Of a stretch of DNA of 40,206 nucleotides, positions 1 to 7,850 are shown piece after piece. Source of the DNA: Actinomycetota bacterium (GTDB taxonomy: Bacteria > Actinomycetota > JAHEXW01 > JAGVPG01). The translations under genes and the position numbers were made by a program. Numbering within the stretch: the stretch's first letter is position 1; every line of letters begins with the position of its first letter. The notes beneath the pieces were generated by a model. That model ran no database searches. It was given only the letters and a program-made list of their open reading frames with translations, and was not told the origin of the DNA. The DNA lies in assembly GCA_020052375.1 (NCBI GenBank), contig JAGVPG010000026.1:1-40206 (forward strand), given 5' to 3'.

Positions 1-66
1 AGATTCGCCATCCGTGAAGGCGGCAGGACTGTCGGAGCCGGAAGGATAACTAAGATCATTAAGTAG
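1..66 (+). CDS. tuf: Elongation factor Tu, C-terminal end (partial)
   Basis: The first 21 codons and stop encode RFAIREGGRTVGAGRITKII plus K, the highly conserved C-terminal strand of EF-Tu domain 3. EF-Tu delivers aminoacyl-tRNA to the ribosome. The 5' part lies outside the window. Position just upstream of rpsJ matches the common str-S10 arrangement (rpsL-rpsG-fusA-tuf then rpsJ). The TAG stop (64-66) lies within the first copy of a tandem TAGTGAG heptamer. Confidence 0.93.
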   Translation, partial: RFAIREGGRTVGAGRITKIIK

Positions 67-160
67 TGAGTAGTGAGTCGTACTTTGAAAGTGCGGATCC
101 TCTCGGATACAGGATGACGATTCACCCGACTTACGACTCACGGATCACGTTTCACGATGG
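64..160 (+). repeat. Heptamer arrays flanking an inverted repeat in the tuf-rpsJ gap
   Basis: The gap begins with two perfect TAGTGAG units (64-77) and ends with about six degenerate 7-nt units at 118-159 (CACGGAT, CACGTTT, CACGATG type). The segment GTGAGTCGTA (73-82) is a perfect inverted match to TACGACTCAC (132-141), so the two arrays could pair across a 49-nt loop. The middle (94-118) is, on the minus strand, a diverged relative of the GTCATCCTG...GGATC element at 3228-3252. A weak promoter-like TTGAAA (85-90) with 17-nt spacing to TACAGG (108-113) overlaps it. Confidence 0.7.
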
Positions 161-172
161 TATAGGGGTAAA

Positions 173-481
173 ATGGCGAACCAGAAGATACGTATAAAAC
201 TTAAAGCGTATGATCACGAGCTGATAGACCAGTCGGCAAAGAGGATAGTCGAGACGGCGAACAGGACGGGCGCACGGATATCGGGCCCGGTGCCGCTGCC
301 GACCGATCGCAGTACATACTGTGTGATAAGGTCGCCTCATAAGGACAAGGACTCAAGAGAGCACTTTGAGATCAGGACGCACAAACGGCTGATCGACATA
401 CTTGATCCAACTCCAAAGACGATCGACTCACTGATGAGGCTGGATCTTCCGGCCGGAGTGGATATCGAGATCAAGCTATAG
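173..481 (+). CDS. rpsJ: 30S ribosomal protein S10
   Basis: A 102-residue protein of normal S10 length, starting [19 protein letters not shown] and containing the typical GPVPLPT and [11 protein letters not shown] segments. It is a component of the 30S head and, in many bacteria, partner of NusB in antitermination. It is the first gene of the S10 cluster. The ATG follows AGGGGT (164-169) at short spacing. It is separated from tuf by a repeat-filled gap of about 106 nt and from rplC by 25 nt, so it could be transcribed from tuf or from a promoter in that gap. Confidence 0.98.
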   Translation: MANQKIRIKLKAYDHELIDQSAKRIVETANRTGARISGPVPLPTDRSTYCVIRSPHKDKDSREHFEIRTHKRLIDILDPTPKTIDSLMRLDLPAGVDIEIKL

Positions 482-506
482 AGATTAAGGAACGGGATCT
501 TAAGAG

Positions 507-1142
507 ATGAAGGGCTTGCTTGGCAAGAAGATCGGCATGAGCCAAATATTCATGAAAAACGGACAGGTCGTACCGGTGACTCTGGTAGAGGCCGGTCCCT
601 GCTATGTTACACAGATAAAAAACGGGGAAACAGACGGTTATACGGCCGTTCAAATGGGTTTTGGCGGGGTAAAAGAGAAACGTTTAAACAAACCGGAACT
701 CGGACATCTCAATAAAGCCGGAGCTCCTTCTGTCAGATTTCTGGCGGAGATCAGAATGGACCAGACCGGAGACGTGAACGTCGGCCAGACTCTCAGCGTT
801 GGCGTGTTTGAACCGGGAGACATAGTGGATGTCACAGGCATAGCAAAAGGTAAGGGATTTCAGGGAGTCATCAAGCGCTGGGGATTTCACAGGCGTCCGA
901 TGACACACGGACACCACTACCATCGGGCCCCGGGTTCGATCGGTATGGCGGCGAGTCCGTCGAGGGTGCTCAAGGGAAAGAAAATGCCCGGCAGGATGGG
1001 CGGAGGACAGAAGACGGTATCGTCTCTCGAGGTCGTCCGCATTGAAGAGAAGTCGAATCTTATAGCTATAAAAGGAAACATACCAGGCCCCAAAGGCGGA
1101 TATGTGATCATAAAAGAAGCCAAGAAAAGTCAGGCGAGGTAA
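507..1142 (+). CDS. rplC: 50S ribosomal protein L3
   Basis: A 211-residue protein with the L3 start [15 protein letters not shown], the central [20 protein letters not shown] loop that reaches towards the peptidyl-transferase centre, and GRMGGGQKT. Length is normal. It binds 23S rRNA early in 50S assembly. Its TAA stop shares its last base with the rplD start (TAATG), indicating translational coupling. No strong Shine-Dalgarno is visible beyond GGAACGGG. Confidence 0.98.
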   Translation: MKGLLGKKIGMSQIFMKNGQVVPVTLVEAGPCYVTQIKNGETDGYTAVQMGFGGVKEKRLNKPELGHLNKAGAPSVRFLAEIRMDQTGDVNVGQTLSVGVFEPGDIVDVTGIAKGKGFQGVIKRWGFHRRPMTHGHHYHRAPGSIGMAASPSRVLKGKKMPGRMGGGQKTVSSLEVVRIEEKSNLIAIKGNIPGPKGGYVIIKEAKKSQAR

Positions 1143-1771
1143 TGGCAGGCAAAGTACAAGTCCTTGATCTTAGCGGAAAAGGAACGGGAGAGATCGCTAT
1201 CAGCGATGACATCATGAAGGCGTCTGTCGATCCGTCACTGATCCACCAGGTGGTACGCGGTTATATGGCCGAACATAGACAAGGCAGCGCATCGACCAAG
1301 ACCAAGGGAGAAGTCAGAGGCGGTGGAGTAAAACCTTGGCGCCAGAAAGGTACAGGACGGGCCAGGGCCGGTAGCATCAGATCCCCCTTGTGGAATGGGG
1401 GAGGTACGGTCTTCGGGCCGAGACCCAGAAGTTTTTCGATAAACGTGCCTAAGAAGGCAAAGAAACAAGCTCTCCGTAATGTCGTAGGAGACAAGGTCAA
1501 AAGCGGTTCCGTGAAAGTGGTCAAGGATATCACGTGGGACAAGCCGAAGACAAAACAAGCAGTAAAGCTTATGAACGCGCTTAAGCTGGAAGGCAAGGTA
1601 TTGATGATGATAAAAGACGAGAAGGAGAGCGTCGTAAGATCATTCTTAAACCTGCCGGAGGTCAAGGTCGTCTCGACGGACCAGCTTAATGTCTATGACA
1701 TATTGGACAGCGACGATATATTGACGACCAAGAAGGCATTCGAGGCCTTGATCGAGGAGAGGCTGAAATGA
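1142..1771 (+). CDS. rplD: 50S ribosomal protein L4 (L4/L1e family)
   Basis: A 209-residue L4 with the conserved extended loop (VKPWRQKGTGRARAGSIRSP, about residues 63-83) that lines the exit tunnel, followed by GGGTVFGPRPRSF. In E. coli L4 is also the autogenous repressor of the S10 operon. Whether that applies here cannot be read from the sequence. It overlaps rplC by one base and rplW by four (ATGA). Confidence 0.98.
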   Translation: MAGKVQVLDLSGKGTGEIAISDDIMKASVDPSLIHQVVRGYMAEHRQGSASTKTKGEVRGGGVKPWRQKGTGRARAGSIRSPLWNGGGTVFGPRPRSFSINVPKKAKKQALRNVVGDKVKSGSVKVVKDITWDKPKTKQAVKLMNALKLEGKVLMMIKDEKESVVRSFLNLPEVKVVSTDQLNVYDILDSDDILTTKKAFEALIEERLK

Positions 1772-2055
1772 GAGACCCGCGAAGCGTCATCATCAAACCG
1801 GTAGTCTCGGAGAAAAGCTATCAACTGATAGAGTCCAACAAGTATGTCTTTCAAGTGGATCCGAGGGCCGGGAAAGAAGAGATCAAGGATGCTGTGGAGT
1901 CGATATTCAAGGTGCGGGTGGTCGGAGTCAACACCATGCATCGAGTAGGCAAGATAAAAAAGCAAGGACGCACCCAGGGCCGGACTTCGGCGATGAAGAA
2001 AGCCATCGTGACGCTGGCACAGGGTGACAAGATAGAGTTCTTTGAGAGTAAGTAG
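1768..2055 (+). CDS. rplW: 50S ribosomal protein L23
   Basis: A 95-residue protein of normal L23 length with the family start RDPRSVIIKPVVSEKSYQLI and the FKVRVVGVNTM segment. L23 sits at the tunnel exit and docks signal recognition particle and trigger factor. The start codon overlaps the rplD stop (ATGA). It is followed by a 28-nt gap that is entirely a 7-nt repeat array before rplB. Confidence 0.97.
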   Translation: MRDPRSVIIKPVVSEKSYQLIESNKYVFQVDPRAGKEEIKDAVESIFKVRVVGVNTMHRVGKIKKQGRTQGRTSAMKKAIVTLAQGDKIEFFESK

Positions 2056-2058
2056 ATA

Positions 2059-2086
2059 TTAGAAATTGGAGATTAGAGATTAGATG
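2059..2086 (+). repeat. Heptamer array containing the rplB start codon
   Basis: Four consecutive 7-nt units beginning TTAG or TTGG (2059-2065, 2066-2072, 2073-2079, 2080-2086). The fourth unit, TTAGATG, supplies the ATG of rplB (2084-2086). The only purine-rich stretches near that start are repeat units (TTGGAGA), so the array itself may provide the ribosome-binding sequence. Confidence 0.75.
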
Positions 2087-2914
2087 GCCGTTAAGAAGTA
2101 TAAGCCGATAACAAGCAGCCGTAGGTTTATGAGCACTTCTTCTTTTGAGGAAGTCACAAAGACCAAGCCCGAGAAGTCTTTGACTAAGTCATTGACCAAG
2201 AACGGGGGGCGTAATGTGAACGGACGGATAACAGTACGTCATCGTGGCGGAGGCCATAAGCGGAAATACCGCGAGATCGACTTCTTGAGGAACAAAGACG
2301 GGATCACAGCGACCGTAGCAGCCGTAGAGTACGATCCGAACAGATCGGCGAATATCGCTCTTCTCCATTATGTGGATGGCGATAAGAAGTACATTGTGGC
2401 GCCTGTCGGGCTTAGGGTCGGTGATTCCGTGATGTCAGGCGAAACGGCCGATATCAAGCCGGGCAATGCTTTGCCGCTAAAGAACATCCCGGTCGGTACG
2501 ACCATCCATAATATAGAACTTGCGCCGGGAAGGGGAGCGTCACTATGCCGATCGGCCGGTTGTGTCGCTCAGCTGGTCGCTAAGGAAGGCGACTATGGCC
2601 AGGTCAGATTGGCTTCGGGAGAGGTCAGGATGGTCAGCATCAAAGCAAGGGCAACGATAGGACAGGTAGGAAACCCGGAGCATTCGACCCTTACGATAGG
2701 AAAAGCAGGGCGCAAACGCTGGCTGGGTATAAGGCCGACGGTCCGGGGGACAGTCATGAACCCGGTCGACCATCCGCATGGGGGCGGAGAAGGCAAGAAC
2801 AAATCAGCAGGCCGTCATCCCGTGACTCCATGGGGCAAACCGACGCTAGGTTATAGGACTCGCAAGAAAAAGAATCCGTCGGACAAAATGATCGTCCGCG
2901 GAAGAAAGAGATAG
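2084..2914 (+). CDS. rplB: 50S ribosomal protein L2
   Basis: A 276-residue L2 of normal length. It contains [20 protein letters not shown] near residue 45 and the C-terminal peptidyl-transferase loop [16 protein letters not shown] (about residues 220-236), including the His equivalent to the conserved L2 histidine. It is required for subunit association and tRNA binding. Its ATG is the last three bases of a heptamer array. Downstream gap to rpsS is 12 nt. Confidence 0.98.
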   Translation: MAVKKYKPITSSRRFMSTSSFEEVTKTKPEKSLTKSLTKNGGRNVNGRITVRHRGGGHKRKYREIDFLRNKDGITATVAAVEYDPNRSANIALLHYVDGDKKYIVAPVGLRVGDSVMSGETADIKPGNALPLKNIPVGTTIHNIELAPGRGASLCRSAGCVAQLVAKEGDYGQVRLASGEVRMVSIKARATIGQVGNPEHSTLTIGKAGRKRWLGIRPTVRGTVMNPVDHPHGGGEGKNKSAGRHPVTPWGKPTLGYRTRKKKNPSDKMIVRGRKR

Positions 2915-2926
2915 GAGGGAATATCC

Positions 2927-3211
2927 TTGAGTAGGTCTTTGAAAAAAGGTCCTTATATAGACTCGAAGCTTCTGGAAAAAGTAGAGCAGGTCAAGGCGAG
3001 TGGTGCTAAGACTGTGATAAAGACCTGGGCAAGGAGTTCGACCATATTCCCGGATATGGTCGGCTTGACGGTAGCCATCCATAACGGTAAAAAACACGTG
3101 CCGATCTATATTACGGAAAGCATGGTCGGCCATAAACTTGGAGAGTTCGCTCCGACCCGTATCTTCAGAGGGCATTCGGGTAGGGGCGAGAAGAGTACGA
3201 CTGTCAAGTGA
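2927..3211 (+). CDS. rpsS: 30S ribosomal protein S19
   Basis: A 94-residue S19 ([50 protein letters not shown]). It lies in the 30S head next to S13. The start codon is TTG, chosen because AGGAGGG (2913-2919) stands 7 nt upstream and the family N-terminus begins there. One of twelve TTG starts in the window. Confidence 0.97.
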   Translation: MSRSLKKGPYIDSKLLEKVEQVKASGAKTVIKTWARSSTIFPDMVGLTVAIHNGKKHVPIYITESMVGHKLGEFAPTRIFRGHSGRGEKSTTVK

Positions 3212-3227
3212 CAATGAGTGGAATGTG

Positions 3228-3280
3228 TCATCCTGAGCGAAGCGAAGGATCTACGGGAAACGAGAAACAGGAAGCAGGGG
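3228..3280 (+). repeat. Interspersed GTCATCCTGAGCG-type element plus heptamer array
   Basis: The 70-nt rpsS-rplV gap holds an element reading GTCATCCTGAGCGAAGCGAA followed by GGATC (3228-3252). A diverged copy lies on the opposite strand at 94-118, sharing both the GTCATCCTG and GGATC ends. It is directly followed by a 7-nt-period array of ACGGGAA type (3253-3259, 3260-3266, 3267-3273, 3274-3280). The last unit, GCAGGGG, also serves as the Shine-Dalgarno of rplV, whose ATG begins at 3282. Confidence 0.7.
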
Positions 3281-3281
3281 A

Positions 3282-3869
3282 ATGGAAGCTAAAGCTGTAG
3301 CTAAATATATAAGAGTGGCTCCCAGGAAAGCGCGGTTGGTCGTAGACCTTATCAAAGGCAAGACTACCGATGAGGCGGCGATCATCTTGCGTTTCACCAG
3401 GAGGGCGGCTTCCAAGTCTGTTCTGAAGACTTTGAACTCGGCTATCGCGAACGCGCAGAACAAAGGCGCAAGGCCCGGCGAGCTGGTAGTTTCGAATGCG
3501 TATGTGGATGAAGGCCCGACGCTTAAACGGTTCCGCCCGAGGGCTATGGGCAGGGCGGCACGTATTAGGAAGCGCACCAGTCATATAACAATATTGGTAA
3601 GTGAAACGCTGGTCGAGAAGGCGGAGACAAAAGCGGCAGCCGCAAAAGCAAAGGAAGTCAAAGAAGTCAAAGAAATCAAGGAAGTCAAAGGGAAACCAAA
3701 GACGAAAGAGAAACCGAAACTTAGGGAAAAGCTGATAACAAGGAAAAAGGGCGAACTTGAAGAGAAGAAAGAGACCAAAGCGGTGAAGAAGCCGGCGACA
3801 AAGAAACCGGTGGAGAAGAAGACGAAAAGCACCGCCAAGAAGGAGGATAAGAGTGGGTCAAAAGGTTAA
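3282..3869 (+). CDS. rplV: 50S ribosomal protein L22 with long Lys/Glu-rich C-terminal tail
   Basis: Residues 1-111 are a complete L22 ([14 protein letters not shown], the tunnel-lining hairpin with [20 protein letters not shown]). Bacterial L22 normally ends at about 110-115 residues. Here an 84-residue tail follows, rich in Lys, Glu, Thr and Ala, probably disordered, beginning with a Glu-Val-Lys tandem repeat (DNA 3653-3690). The tail ends by overlapping rpsC by 17 nt. The Shine-Dalgarno of rpsC (3841-3846) lies inside the tail. The tail is in frame with normal codon structure, so it is probably translated. Confidence 0.97.
   Translation: MEAKAVAKYIRVAPRKARLVVDLIKGKTTDEAAIILRFTRRAASKSVLKTLNSAIANAQNKGARPGELVVSNAYVDEGPTLKRFRPRAMGRAARIRKRTSHITILVSETLVEKAETKAAAAKAKEVKEVKEIKEVKGKPKTKEKPKLREKLITRKKGELEEKKETKAVKKPATKKPVEKKTKSTAKKEDKSGSKG
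3653..3690 (+). repeat. 9-nt tandem repeat (Glu-Val-Lys) in rplV
   Basis: About four copies of a GAAGTCAAA-like 9-mer in the rplV reading frame encode [12 protein letters not shown]. Near-identical repeats occur in rpsC (4583-4660) and rpmD (9461-9494). Only codon-neutral or Val-to-Ile changes separate the units. Confidence 0.85.
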
Positions 3870-4956
3870 TCCATACGGGTTAAGACTGGGCATAATCAAT
3901 GATTGGCGCACTCGCTGGTATTCAGAGAAAGAGTACAGCCAGTATCTTAGCGAAGACATCAAGATACGTAGGTATCTTACAAATAAACTGTATCACGCGG
4001 GTATCTCCAAGATAGATATCGAGCGCACGGAGCAGCATGTCAAGATCGTGATATACGCAGGGCGTCCTGGTATAGTGATCGGCAAGAAGGGAAGCGAAGT
4101 CGACCGCTTGAGGTCAGATCTGGAGAAGATGACGGGTAAGAAGATCCGTATCGACATCCAAGAAGTGAGAAGCCCCGAGATAAACGCAGTTCTGATAGCG
4201 CAGAATGTAGCTCAGCAGCTGGAAAGCCGTGTCTCGTTCAGGAGGGCTATGAAAAAGGCGGTCAGCCAGGCACGACAAGCCGGCGTCAAAGGTGTGCGGA
4301 TCGCTTCAGCCGGACGTCTTGGAGGGGCTGAAATGGCACGGACCGAATGGTACCGCGAAGGGCGCGTGCCTCTTCACACTTTGAAAGCCGATATCGATTA
4401 TGGGGTCGCTGAGGCTAACACGAAATCCGGAAAGATCGGCGTCAAGGTATGGGTATATCTTGGCGACGTGCCTCTTAAAGGGAAAGCGATCAGGCGGGAG
4501 TTCTCGATGGAAAGCGCGGATGAGCTCGAGGCGGCGCGCCCGATAGTCAGGCCGAAAGTGAAAGTTAAGGAACAGGGAGCCAAAGAGGTCAAGAAGGTCG
4601 AGGAAGTCAAAGATATCAAGGAAATCAAGGAAGTTAAAGAAGTCAAAGAGGTCAAGGAAGAGCGGAAAACGGAAAAGGGAAAAGGGAAAGAAGAAGTACA
4701 AGAAAAAGCGAAGGAAGAAGTAAGGGCAGAAGCAAAGGAAGAGAAGAAAGCGAAACCGGCTGAGAAAGTAAAAGCGGCCGAGGATAAAAAGGAAAAGAAG
4801 CCGTCCAAGAAGGAAGAAGTGAAGACGGAGAAGGAAAAACCAAAAGCCAAACCGTCTGAGAAAAAGAAGGCAGCGACAAAAGTCAAGACAGAAACAAAGA
4901 CAGAAACAAAACCGAAGAAAGAGACAAAGACAACGGCAAAGAAGAAGGAAGCGTAG
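3853..4956 (+). CDS. rpsC: 30S ribosomal protein S3 with about 150-residue charged C-terminal extension
   Basis: Residues 1-215 are a full S3: [14 protein letters not shown], a type II KH domain with VIGKKG near residue 75, and the C-terminal [17 protein letters not shown] region. S3 forms part of the mRNA entry tunnel and helicase. The usual length is about 210-230 residues, but this protein has 367. Residues 216-367 are low-complexity Lys/Glu/Ala/Thr, beginning with a Glu-Val-Lys repeat and containing a 28-nt heptamer array (4662-4689). The GTG start follows AGGAGG (3841-3846) and overlaps rplV by 17 nt. Confidence 0.97.
   Translation: MGQKVNPYGLRLGIINDWRTRWYSEKEYSQYLSEDIKIRRYLTNKLYHAGISKIDIERTEQHVKIVIYAGRPGIVIGKKGSEVDRLRSDLEKMTGKKIRIDIQEVRSPEINAVLIAQNVAQQLESRVSFRRAMKKAVSQARQAGVKGVRIASAGRLGGAEMARTEWYREGRVPLHTLKADIDYGVAEANTKSGKIGVKVWVYLGDVPLKGKAIRREFSMESADELEAARPIVRPKVKVKEQGAKEVKKVEEVKDIKEIKEVKEVKEVKEERKTEKGKGKEEVQEKAKEEVRAEAKEEKKAKPAEKVKAAEDKKEKKPSKKEEVKTEKEKPKAKPSEKKKAATKVKTETKTETKPKKETKTTAKKKEA
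4583..4660 (+). repeat. 9-nt tandem repeat (Glu-Val/Ile-Lys) in rpsC
   Basis: Roughly eight degenerate copies of a GAAGTCAAG-type 9-mer in frame encode alternating EVK, EIK and DIK triplets. It is the longest of the three such arrays in ribosomal protein genes of the window and abuts a heptamer array on its 3' side. Confidence 0.85.
4662..4689 (+). repeat. Heptamer array of GCGGAAA type inside rpsC
   Basis: Four 7-nt units: GCGGAAA, ACGGAAA, then AGGGAAA twice. It is the same unit type as the intergenic arrays at 12634-12661 and 21657-21684. Because 28 is not a multiple of three, the units are read in different frames and encode a Lys/Glu/Gly/Thr stretch in the S3 tail. Confidence 0.75.
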
Positions 4957-4966
4957 GTACGGGTAG

Positions 4967-5380
4967 ATGCTGATACCTAAAAGGGTAAAGCACAGAAAGG
5001 TCCAGAGGGGCCGCATGAGGGGCAAAGCCGCAAGAGGCAACACGGTCAGCTTCGGCGACTACGGCCTGCAGGCGCTTGAACCCGGCTGGATAACAAACAG
5101 GCAGATAGAGGCGGCGCGTGTTGCCATTACAAGACATATGAAGAGAGGCGGCAAGGTCTGGATCAATATATTTCCGGACAAGCCGGCAACAAAAAAACCG
5201 GCGGAGACCAGAATGGGAAGCGGCAAAGGGGCACCGGAGTACTGGGTCGCAGTCGTAAAGCCCGGGCATGTCATGTTTGAACTCGCCGGGGTAGATGAAC
5301 CGGTCGCCAGAGAGGCGATGAGACTGGCTTCTCACAAGTTACCAATAAAGACGAAGTTCGCCACGCGAGCGGAGTTTTAA
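4967..5380 (+). CDS. rplP: 50S ribosomal protein L16
   Basis: A 137-residue L16 of normal length with [39 protein letters not shown] and the [18 protein letters not shown] segment near the peptidyl-transferase and 5S rRNA region. The gap from rpsC is 10 nt with only a weak Shine-Dalgarno, suggesting translational coupling to the extended S3 gene. No tail is present, unlike its two upstream neighbours. Confidence 0.98.
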   Translation: MLIPKRVKHRKVQRGRMRGKAARGNTVSFGDYGLQALEPGWITNRQIEAARVAITRHMKRGGKVWINIFPDKPATKKPAETRMGSGKGAPEYWVAVVKPGHVMFELAGVDEPVAREAMRLASHKLPIKTKFATRAEF

Positions 5381-5400
5381 CGGGAGAGTGTTTTGATCAA

Positions 5401-5610
5401 GTGAAACCATCGGAATTAAGAGTATTAACAGACGAAGAACTGACGAAAAAGCTGACTGAAGTAAGAGAAGAACTTTTCAACCTGAGGTTCCAGATGTCGG
5501 CTGCGCAGCTTGAGAACCCGAAAAGGATCCGCTGGGTTAGGCGCGAAATCGCCAGGATAGAGACCATACGCAGGGAAAGGGAGCTTAAAGATGTCGAAGC
5601 AGCCGGATAA
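5401..5610 (+). CDS. rpmC: 50S ribosomal protein L29
   Basis: A 69-residue helical-hairpin L29 ([38 protein letters not shown]). It lies at the tunnel exit beside L23. The start is GTG at 5401, preceded by GGGAG. The 3' end overlaps rpsQ by 20 nt. Confidence 0.97.
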   Translation: MKPSELRVLTDEELTKKLTEVREELFNLRFQMSAAQLENPKRIRWVRREIARIETIRRERELKDVEAAG

Positions 5611-5869
5611 TGCCCGTAAAGCGCGCCGGACCCAGGTGGGCCGCGTATTAAAGAATGCTTCTGACAAGACTATCGTCGTCGCAGTCGAGACAAAAGTGCA
5701 GCACGGTCTATACGGAAAGACCATCAAGAAGACGACGACGTTCACCGCTCACGATGAGAAGAACGAGACCAAGGTCGGGGACATGGTGGAGATCATGGAA
5801 ACGAGACCGTTCAGCAAGACTAAAAGATGGCGTTTGAACAGATTGCTAGAAAAGGTGGAGAAGGCGTGA
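5591..5869 (+). CDS. rpsQ: 30S ribosomal protein S17
   Basis: A 92-residue OB-fold S17 with [17 protein letters not shown] and [20 protein letters not shown]. It binds 16S rRNA early in assembly. ATG start overlaps the end of rpmC. Its TGA stop overlaps the GTG start of rplN (GTGA). Confidence 0.97.
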   Translation: MSKQPDNARKARRTQVGRVLKNASDKTIVVAVETKVQHGLYGKTIKKTTTFTAHDEKNETKVGDMVEIMETRPFSKTKRWRLNRLLEKVEKA

Positions 5870-6234
5870 TTCAGCAGGAATCGAGACTAAGAGTCGCTGA
5901 TAACACCGGCGCCAAAGAGATACTCTGCATACGCGTACTTGGAGGAAGCAGAAGACGCTATGCACGGCTCGGCGACATCATCGTAGCGACCGTTAAGGAA
6001 TCGATCCCAAGGGGCGTTGTCAAAGAGGGTGATATAGTCAAGGCGGTAATCGTGCGGACCAAGAAAGAGTTCCGGCGCGGAGACGGCAGCTATATCAAAT
6101 TCGATGAGAACGCGGCCGTTATTATAGATGAACAGAAGAACCCGCGGGGCACAAGGATATTCGGCCCCGTCACAAGAGAGCTTAGAGACAAGAAATTCAT
6201 GAAGATCGTGTCGCTGGCTCCGGAGGTATTATAG
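5866..6234 (+). CDS. rplN: 50S ribosomal protein L14
   Basis: A 122-residue L14, exactly the usual length, when started at the GTG at 5866 ([20 protein letters not shown]). An upstream in-frame ATG at 5827 would add 13 residues encoded within rpsQ and has no family support. Conserved [20 protein letters not shown] and ENAAVIID segments are present. L14 forms inter-subunit bridges. Start overlaps rpsQ stop; stop directly abuts rplX. Confidence 0.97.
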   Translation: MIQQESRLRVADNTGAKEILCIRVLGGSRRRYARLGDIIVATVKESIPRGVVKEGDIVKAVIVRTKKEFRRGDGSYIKFDENAAVIIDEQKNPRGTRIFGPVTRELRDKKFMKIVSLAPEVL

Positions 6235-6591
6235 ATGGGAACAAAGACAAAGCAACTTGTGCCGATGAAGTTCGGTATAAAAAAAGGTGACACCGTACAG
6301 ATAATGTCCGGCAAAGACGCTGGAAAGAAAGGGAAGGTATTGAAGTGCCTTCCGCAAGAACATCGGGTCATCGTTGAAGGATTGAACAGACTGAAGAAAC
6401 ACAGCCGTCCGACACAGAGAAACCCTCAGTCAGGCGGCATCATCGAGATAGAAGCCCCGGTCCACATCTCGAATATCATGCTCGTTTGCCCGAGTTGCGG
6501 ACAGACGTCCAGGTTGGGTTTCGAGAGGACCGACGACGGTAAAAGGCTACGCATATGTAAGAAATGTTCCGGGAAGATAGATAAAAAGTGA
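6235..6591 (+). CDS. rplX: 50S ribosomal protein L24
   Basis: A 118-residue KOW-domain L24 ([20 protein letters not shown]). It initiates 50S assembly by binding the 5' end of 23S rRNA. The C-terminus has CPSCG and CKKC pairs, as in many bacterial L24 proteins. The ATG at 6235 is chosen because GGAGGT (6222-6227) lies 7 nt upstream. A downstream in-frame Met at 6265 matches the shorter family start but lacks a visible ribosome-binding site. Confidence 0.96.
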   Translation: MGTKTKQLVPMKFGIKKGDTVQIMSGKDAGKKGKVLKCLPQEHRVIVEGLNRLKKHSRPTQRNPQSGGIIEIEAPVHISNIMLVCPSCGQTSRLGFERTDDGKRLRICKKCSGKIDKK

Positions 6592-6607
6592 TAAAGGATG
6601 GAATGTA

Positions 6608-7150
6608 ATGGCGCGGCTTAAAGAGACATATGATACAGAGATAATACCGGCCATGATGAAGGAATTCGGCTATAAAAACAAGATGCAGGTACCGCGTATT
6701 GAGAAAGTCGTCATCAATATCGGTGTGGCGGAAGCCAAGCAGGAAGCCAAAGCGATGGACGGCGCCGTCCGCGACCTGACGATCATCAGCGGGCAGAAAC
6801 CGATAGTTACGAAGGCGAAGAAGTCGATCGCCAACTTCAAACTACGGACGGGCATGTCGATCGGCTGCAAAGTCACCCTGCGCGGGCAGCGGATGTATGA
6901 GTTTCTGGACAGATTGCTCAATCTGGCTTTGCCGAGAGTAAGGGACTTCAAAGGCTTAAGGCCAAAATTCGACGGCGGAGGGAACTACACACTCGGCTTG
7001 CAGGAACAGCTTGTATTTCCGGAGATCGACTACGATCAAATAGACAAGATCAGGGGCATGAATATAACAGTCGTAACGACGGCCGGGAAAGTCGACGAAG
7101 CGCAGTATCTTTTAGCGCAAATCGGTTTTCCATTTAAGACACAAGTATAG
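6608..7150 (+). CDS. rplE: 50S ribosomal protein L5
   Basis: A 180-residue L5 of normal length: [38 protein letters not shown], the [20 protein letters not shown] motif and [11 protein letters not shown]. It binds 5S rRNA and contacts P-site tRNA. Sixteen nt separate it from rplX. Shine-Dalgarno AAAGGATGG. Confidence 0.98.
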   Translation: MARLKETYDTEIIPAMMKEFGYKNKMQVPRIEKVVINIGVAEAKQEAKAMDGAVRDLTIISGQKPIVTKAKKSIANFKLRTGMSIGCKVTLRGQRMYEFLDRLLNLALPRVRDFKGLRPKFDGGGNYTLGLQEQLVFPEIDYDQIDKIRGMNITVVTTAGKVDEAQYLLAQIGFPFKTQV

Positions 7151-7169
7151 AAGGGCTGGAGGAAAAGGT

Positions 7170-7355
7170 TTGGCTAAGAAGTCGTTGGTGGCTAAAGCGA
7201 ATAGAAAACCAAAGTTTAAGACGCGATCCTATACTAGATGCGCGCGGTGCGGTAGGCCACGGGGTTACTTCCGGAAATTCGGCCTGTGCCGTATATGCCT
7301 TAGGGAACTGGCGCATAAAGGCGAGGTACCAGGTCTTACAAAGGCGAGCTGGTAG
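7170..7355 (+). CDS. rpsN: 30S ribosomal protein S14, type Z (zinc-binding)
   Basis: A 61-residue short S14 with two CXXC pairs ([20 protein letters not shown]), the zinc-ribbon form typical of Actinobacteria, Firmicutes and thermophiles. The start is TTG at 7170 with GGAGG at 7158-7162. Position between rplE and rpsH is canonical for the spc operon. Confidence 0.97.
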   Translation: MAKKSLVAKANRKPKFKTRSYTRCARCGRPRGYFRKFGLCRICLRELAHKGEVPGLTKASW

Positions 7356-7403
7356 AGCCGTTTTAAACGACGTTCTGTTTAAGGTTTAGGAGGATAGAAG
7401 AAA

Positions 7404-7802
7404 GTGACAATGACAGATCCGCTGGCTGATATGTTTACGAGGATCAGGAACGCTAACCAGGTGTACCATGAAGACGTCACTGTTCCTGCGTCCAGGATAA
7501 AAGTCGAGGTGGCCAAGATCCTGACTCAAGAGGGCTATATCGAGGGTTATGACTTGGAGAAGGATAAGCCGCAGGACAAGATAAAGATCAAACTGAAGTA
7601 TGCGTCCGATAGGCGGCGCGTCATCACCGGGATCAGAAGGATCAGCAAGCCGGGCCTTAGAGTCTACGCGAACAAAGACTCCGTGCCGAAGGTCCTGGGC
7701 GGCCTGGGTGTCGCCATGCTGTCCACGTCCCGCGGGATCCTGACAGACAAGCAAGCCCGGAAAGAGGGCGTTGGCGGAGAGGTCATCTGTTATATATGGT
7801 AA
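7404..7802 (+). CDS. rpsH: 30S ribosomal protein S8
   Basis: A 132-residue S8 ([62 protein letters not shown] terminus). S8 is the translational repressor of spc operons in E. coli. No regulatory target was identified here. The GTG at 7404 is 10 nt after a perfect AGGAGG (7388-7393). The next ATG (7410) is 16 nt away and less likely. The 48-nt gap from rpsN shows nothing else. Confidence 0.97.
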   Translation: MTMTDPLADMFTRIRNANQVYHEDVTVPASRIKVEVAKILTQEGYIEGYDLEKDKPQDKIKIKLKYASDRRRVITGIRRISKPGLRVYANKDSVPKVLGGLGVAMLSTSRGILTDKQARKEGVGGEVICYIW

Positions 7803-7805
7803 ACA

Positions 7806-7833
7806 GCAAGAAGCAAGAAGCAAGAAGCAAGAA
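7806..7833 (+). repeat. Perfect heptamer array GCAAGAA x4 before rplF
   Basis: Four identical 7-nt units GCAAGAA starting three bases after the rpsH stop. The array makes up more than half of the 48-nt gap. The rplF Shine-Dalgarno GGAGAGG (7840-7846) and ATG (7851) follow. Confidence 0.9.
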
Positions 7834-7850
7834 GGATATGGAGAGGATAT

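Noticed and set aside
85-113. S10 operon promoter TTGAAA-17-TACAGG
   Set aside because: The -10 is poor and the site lies inside repeat-derived DNA; not strong enough to list separately.
1261-1665. Minus-strand ORFs opposite rplD and other ribosomal genes
   Set aside because: Antisense shadows without ribosome-binding sites or recognisable products.
4306-5043. Long minus-strand ORF of 245 residues opposite rpsC
   Set aside because: Low-complexity Leu/Phe/Cys composition is the antisense image of Lys/Glu codons in the S3 tail. No ribosome-binding site, no family resemblance.
7806-7833. Possible CRISPR fragment
   Set aside because: Units are 7 nt with no spacers; the same holds for all other arrays.
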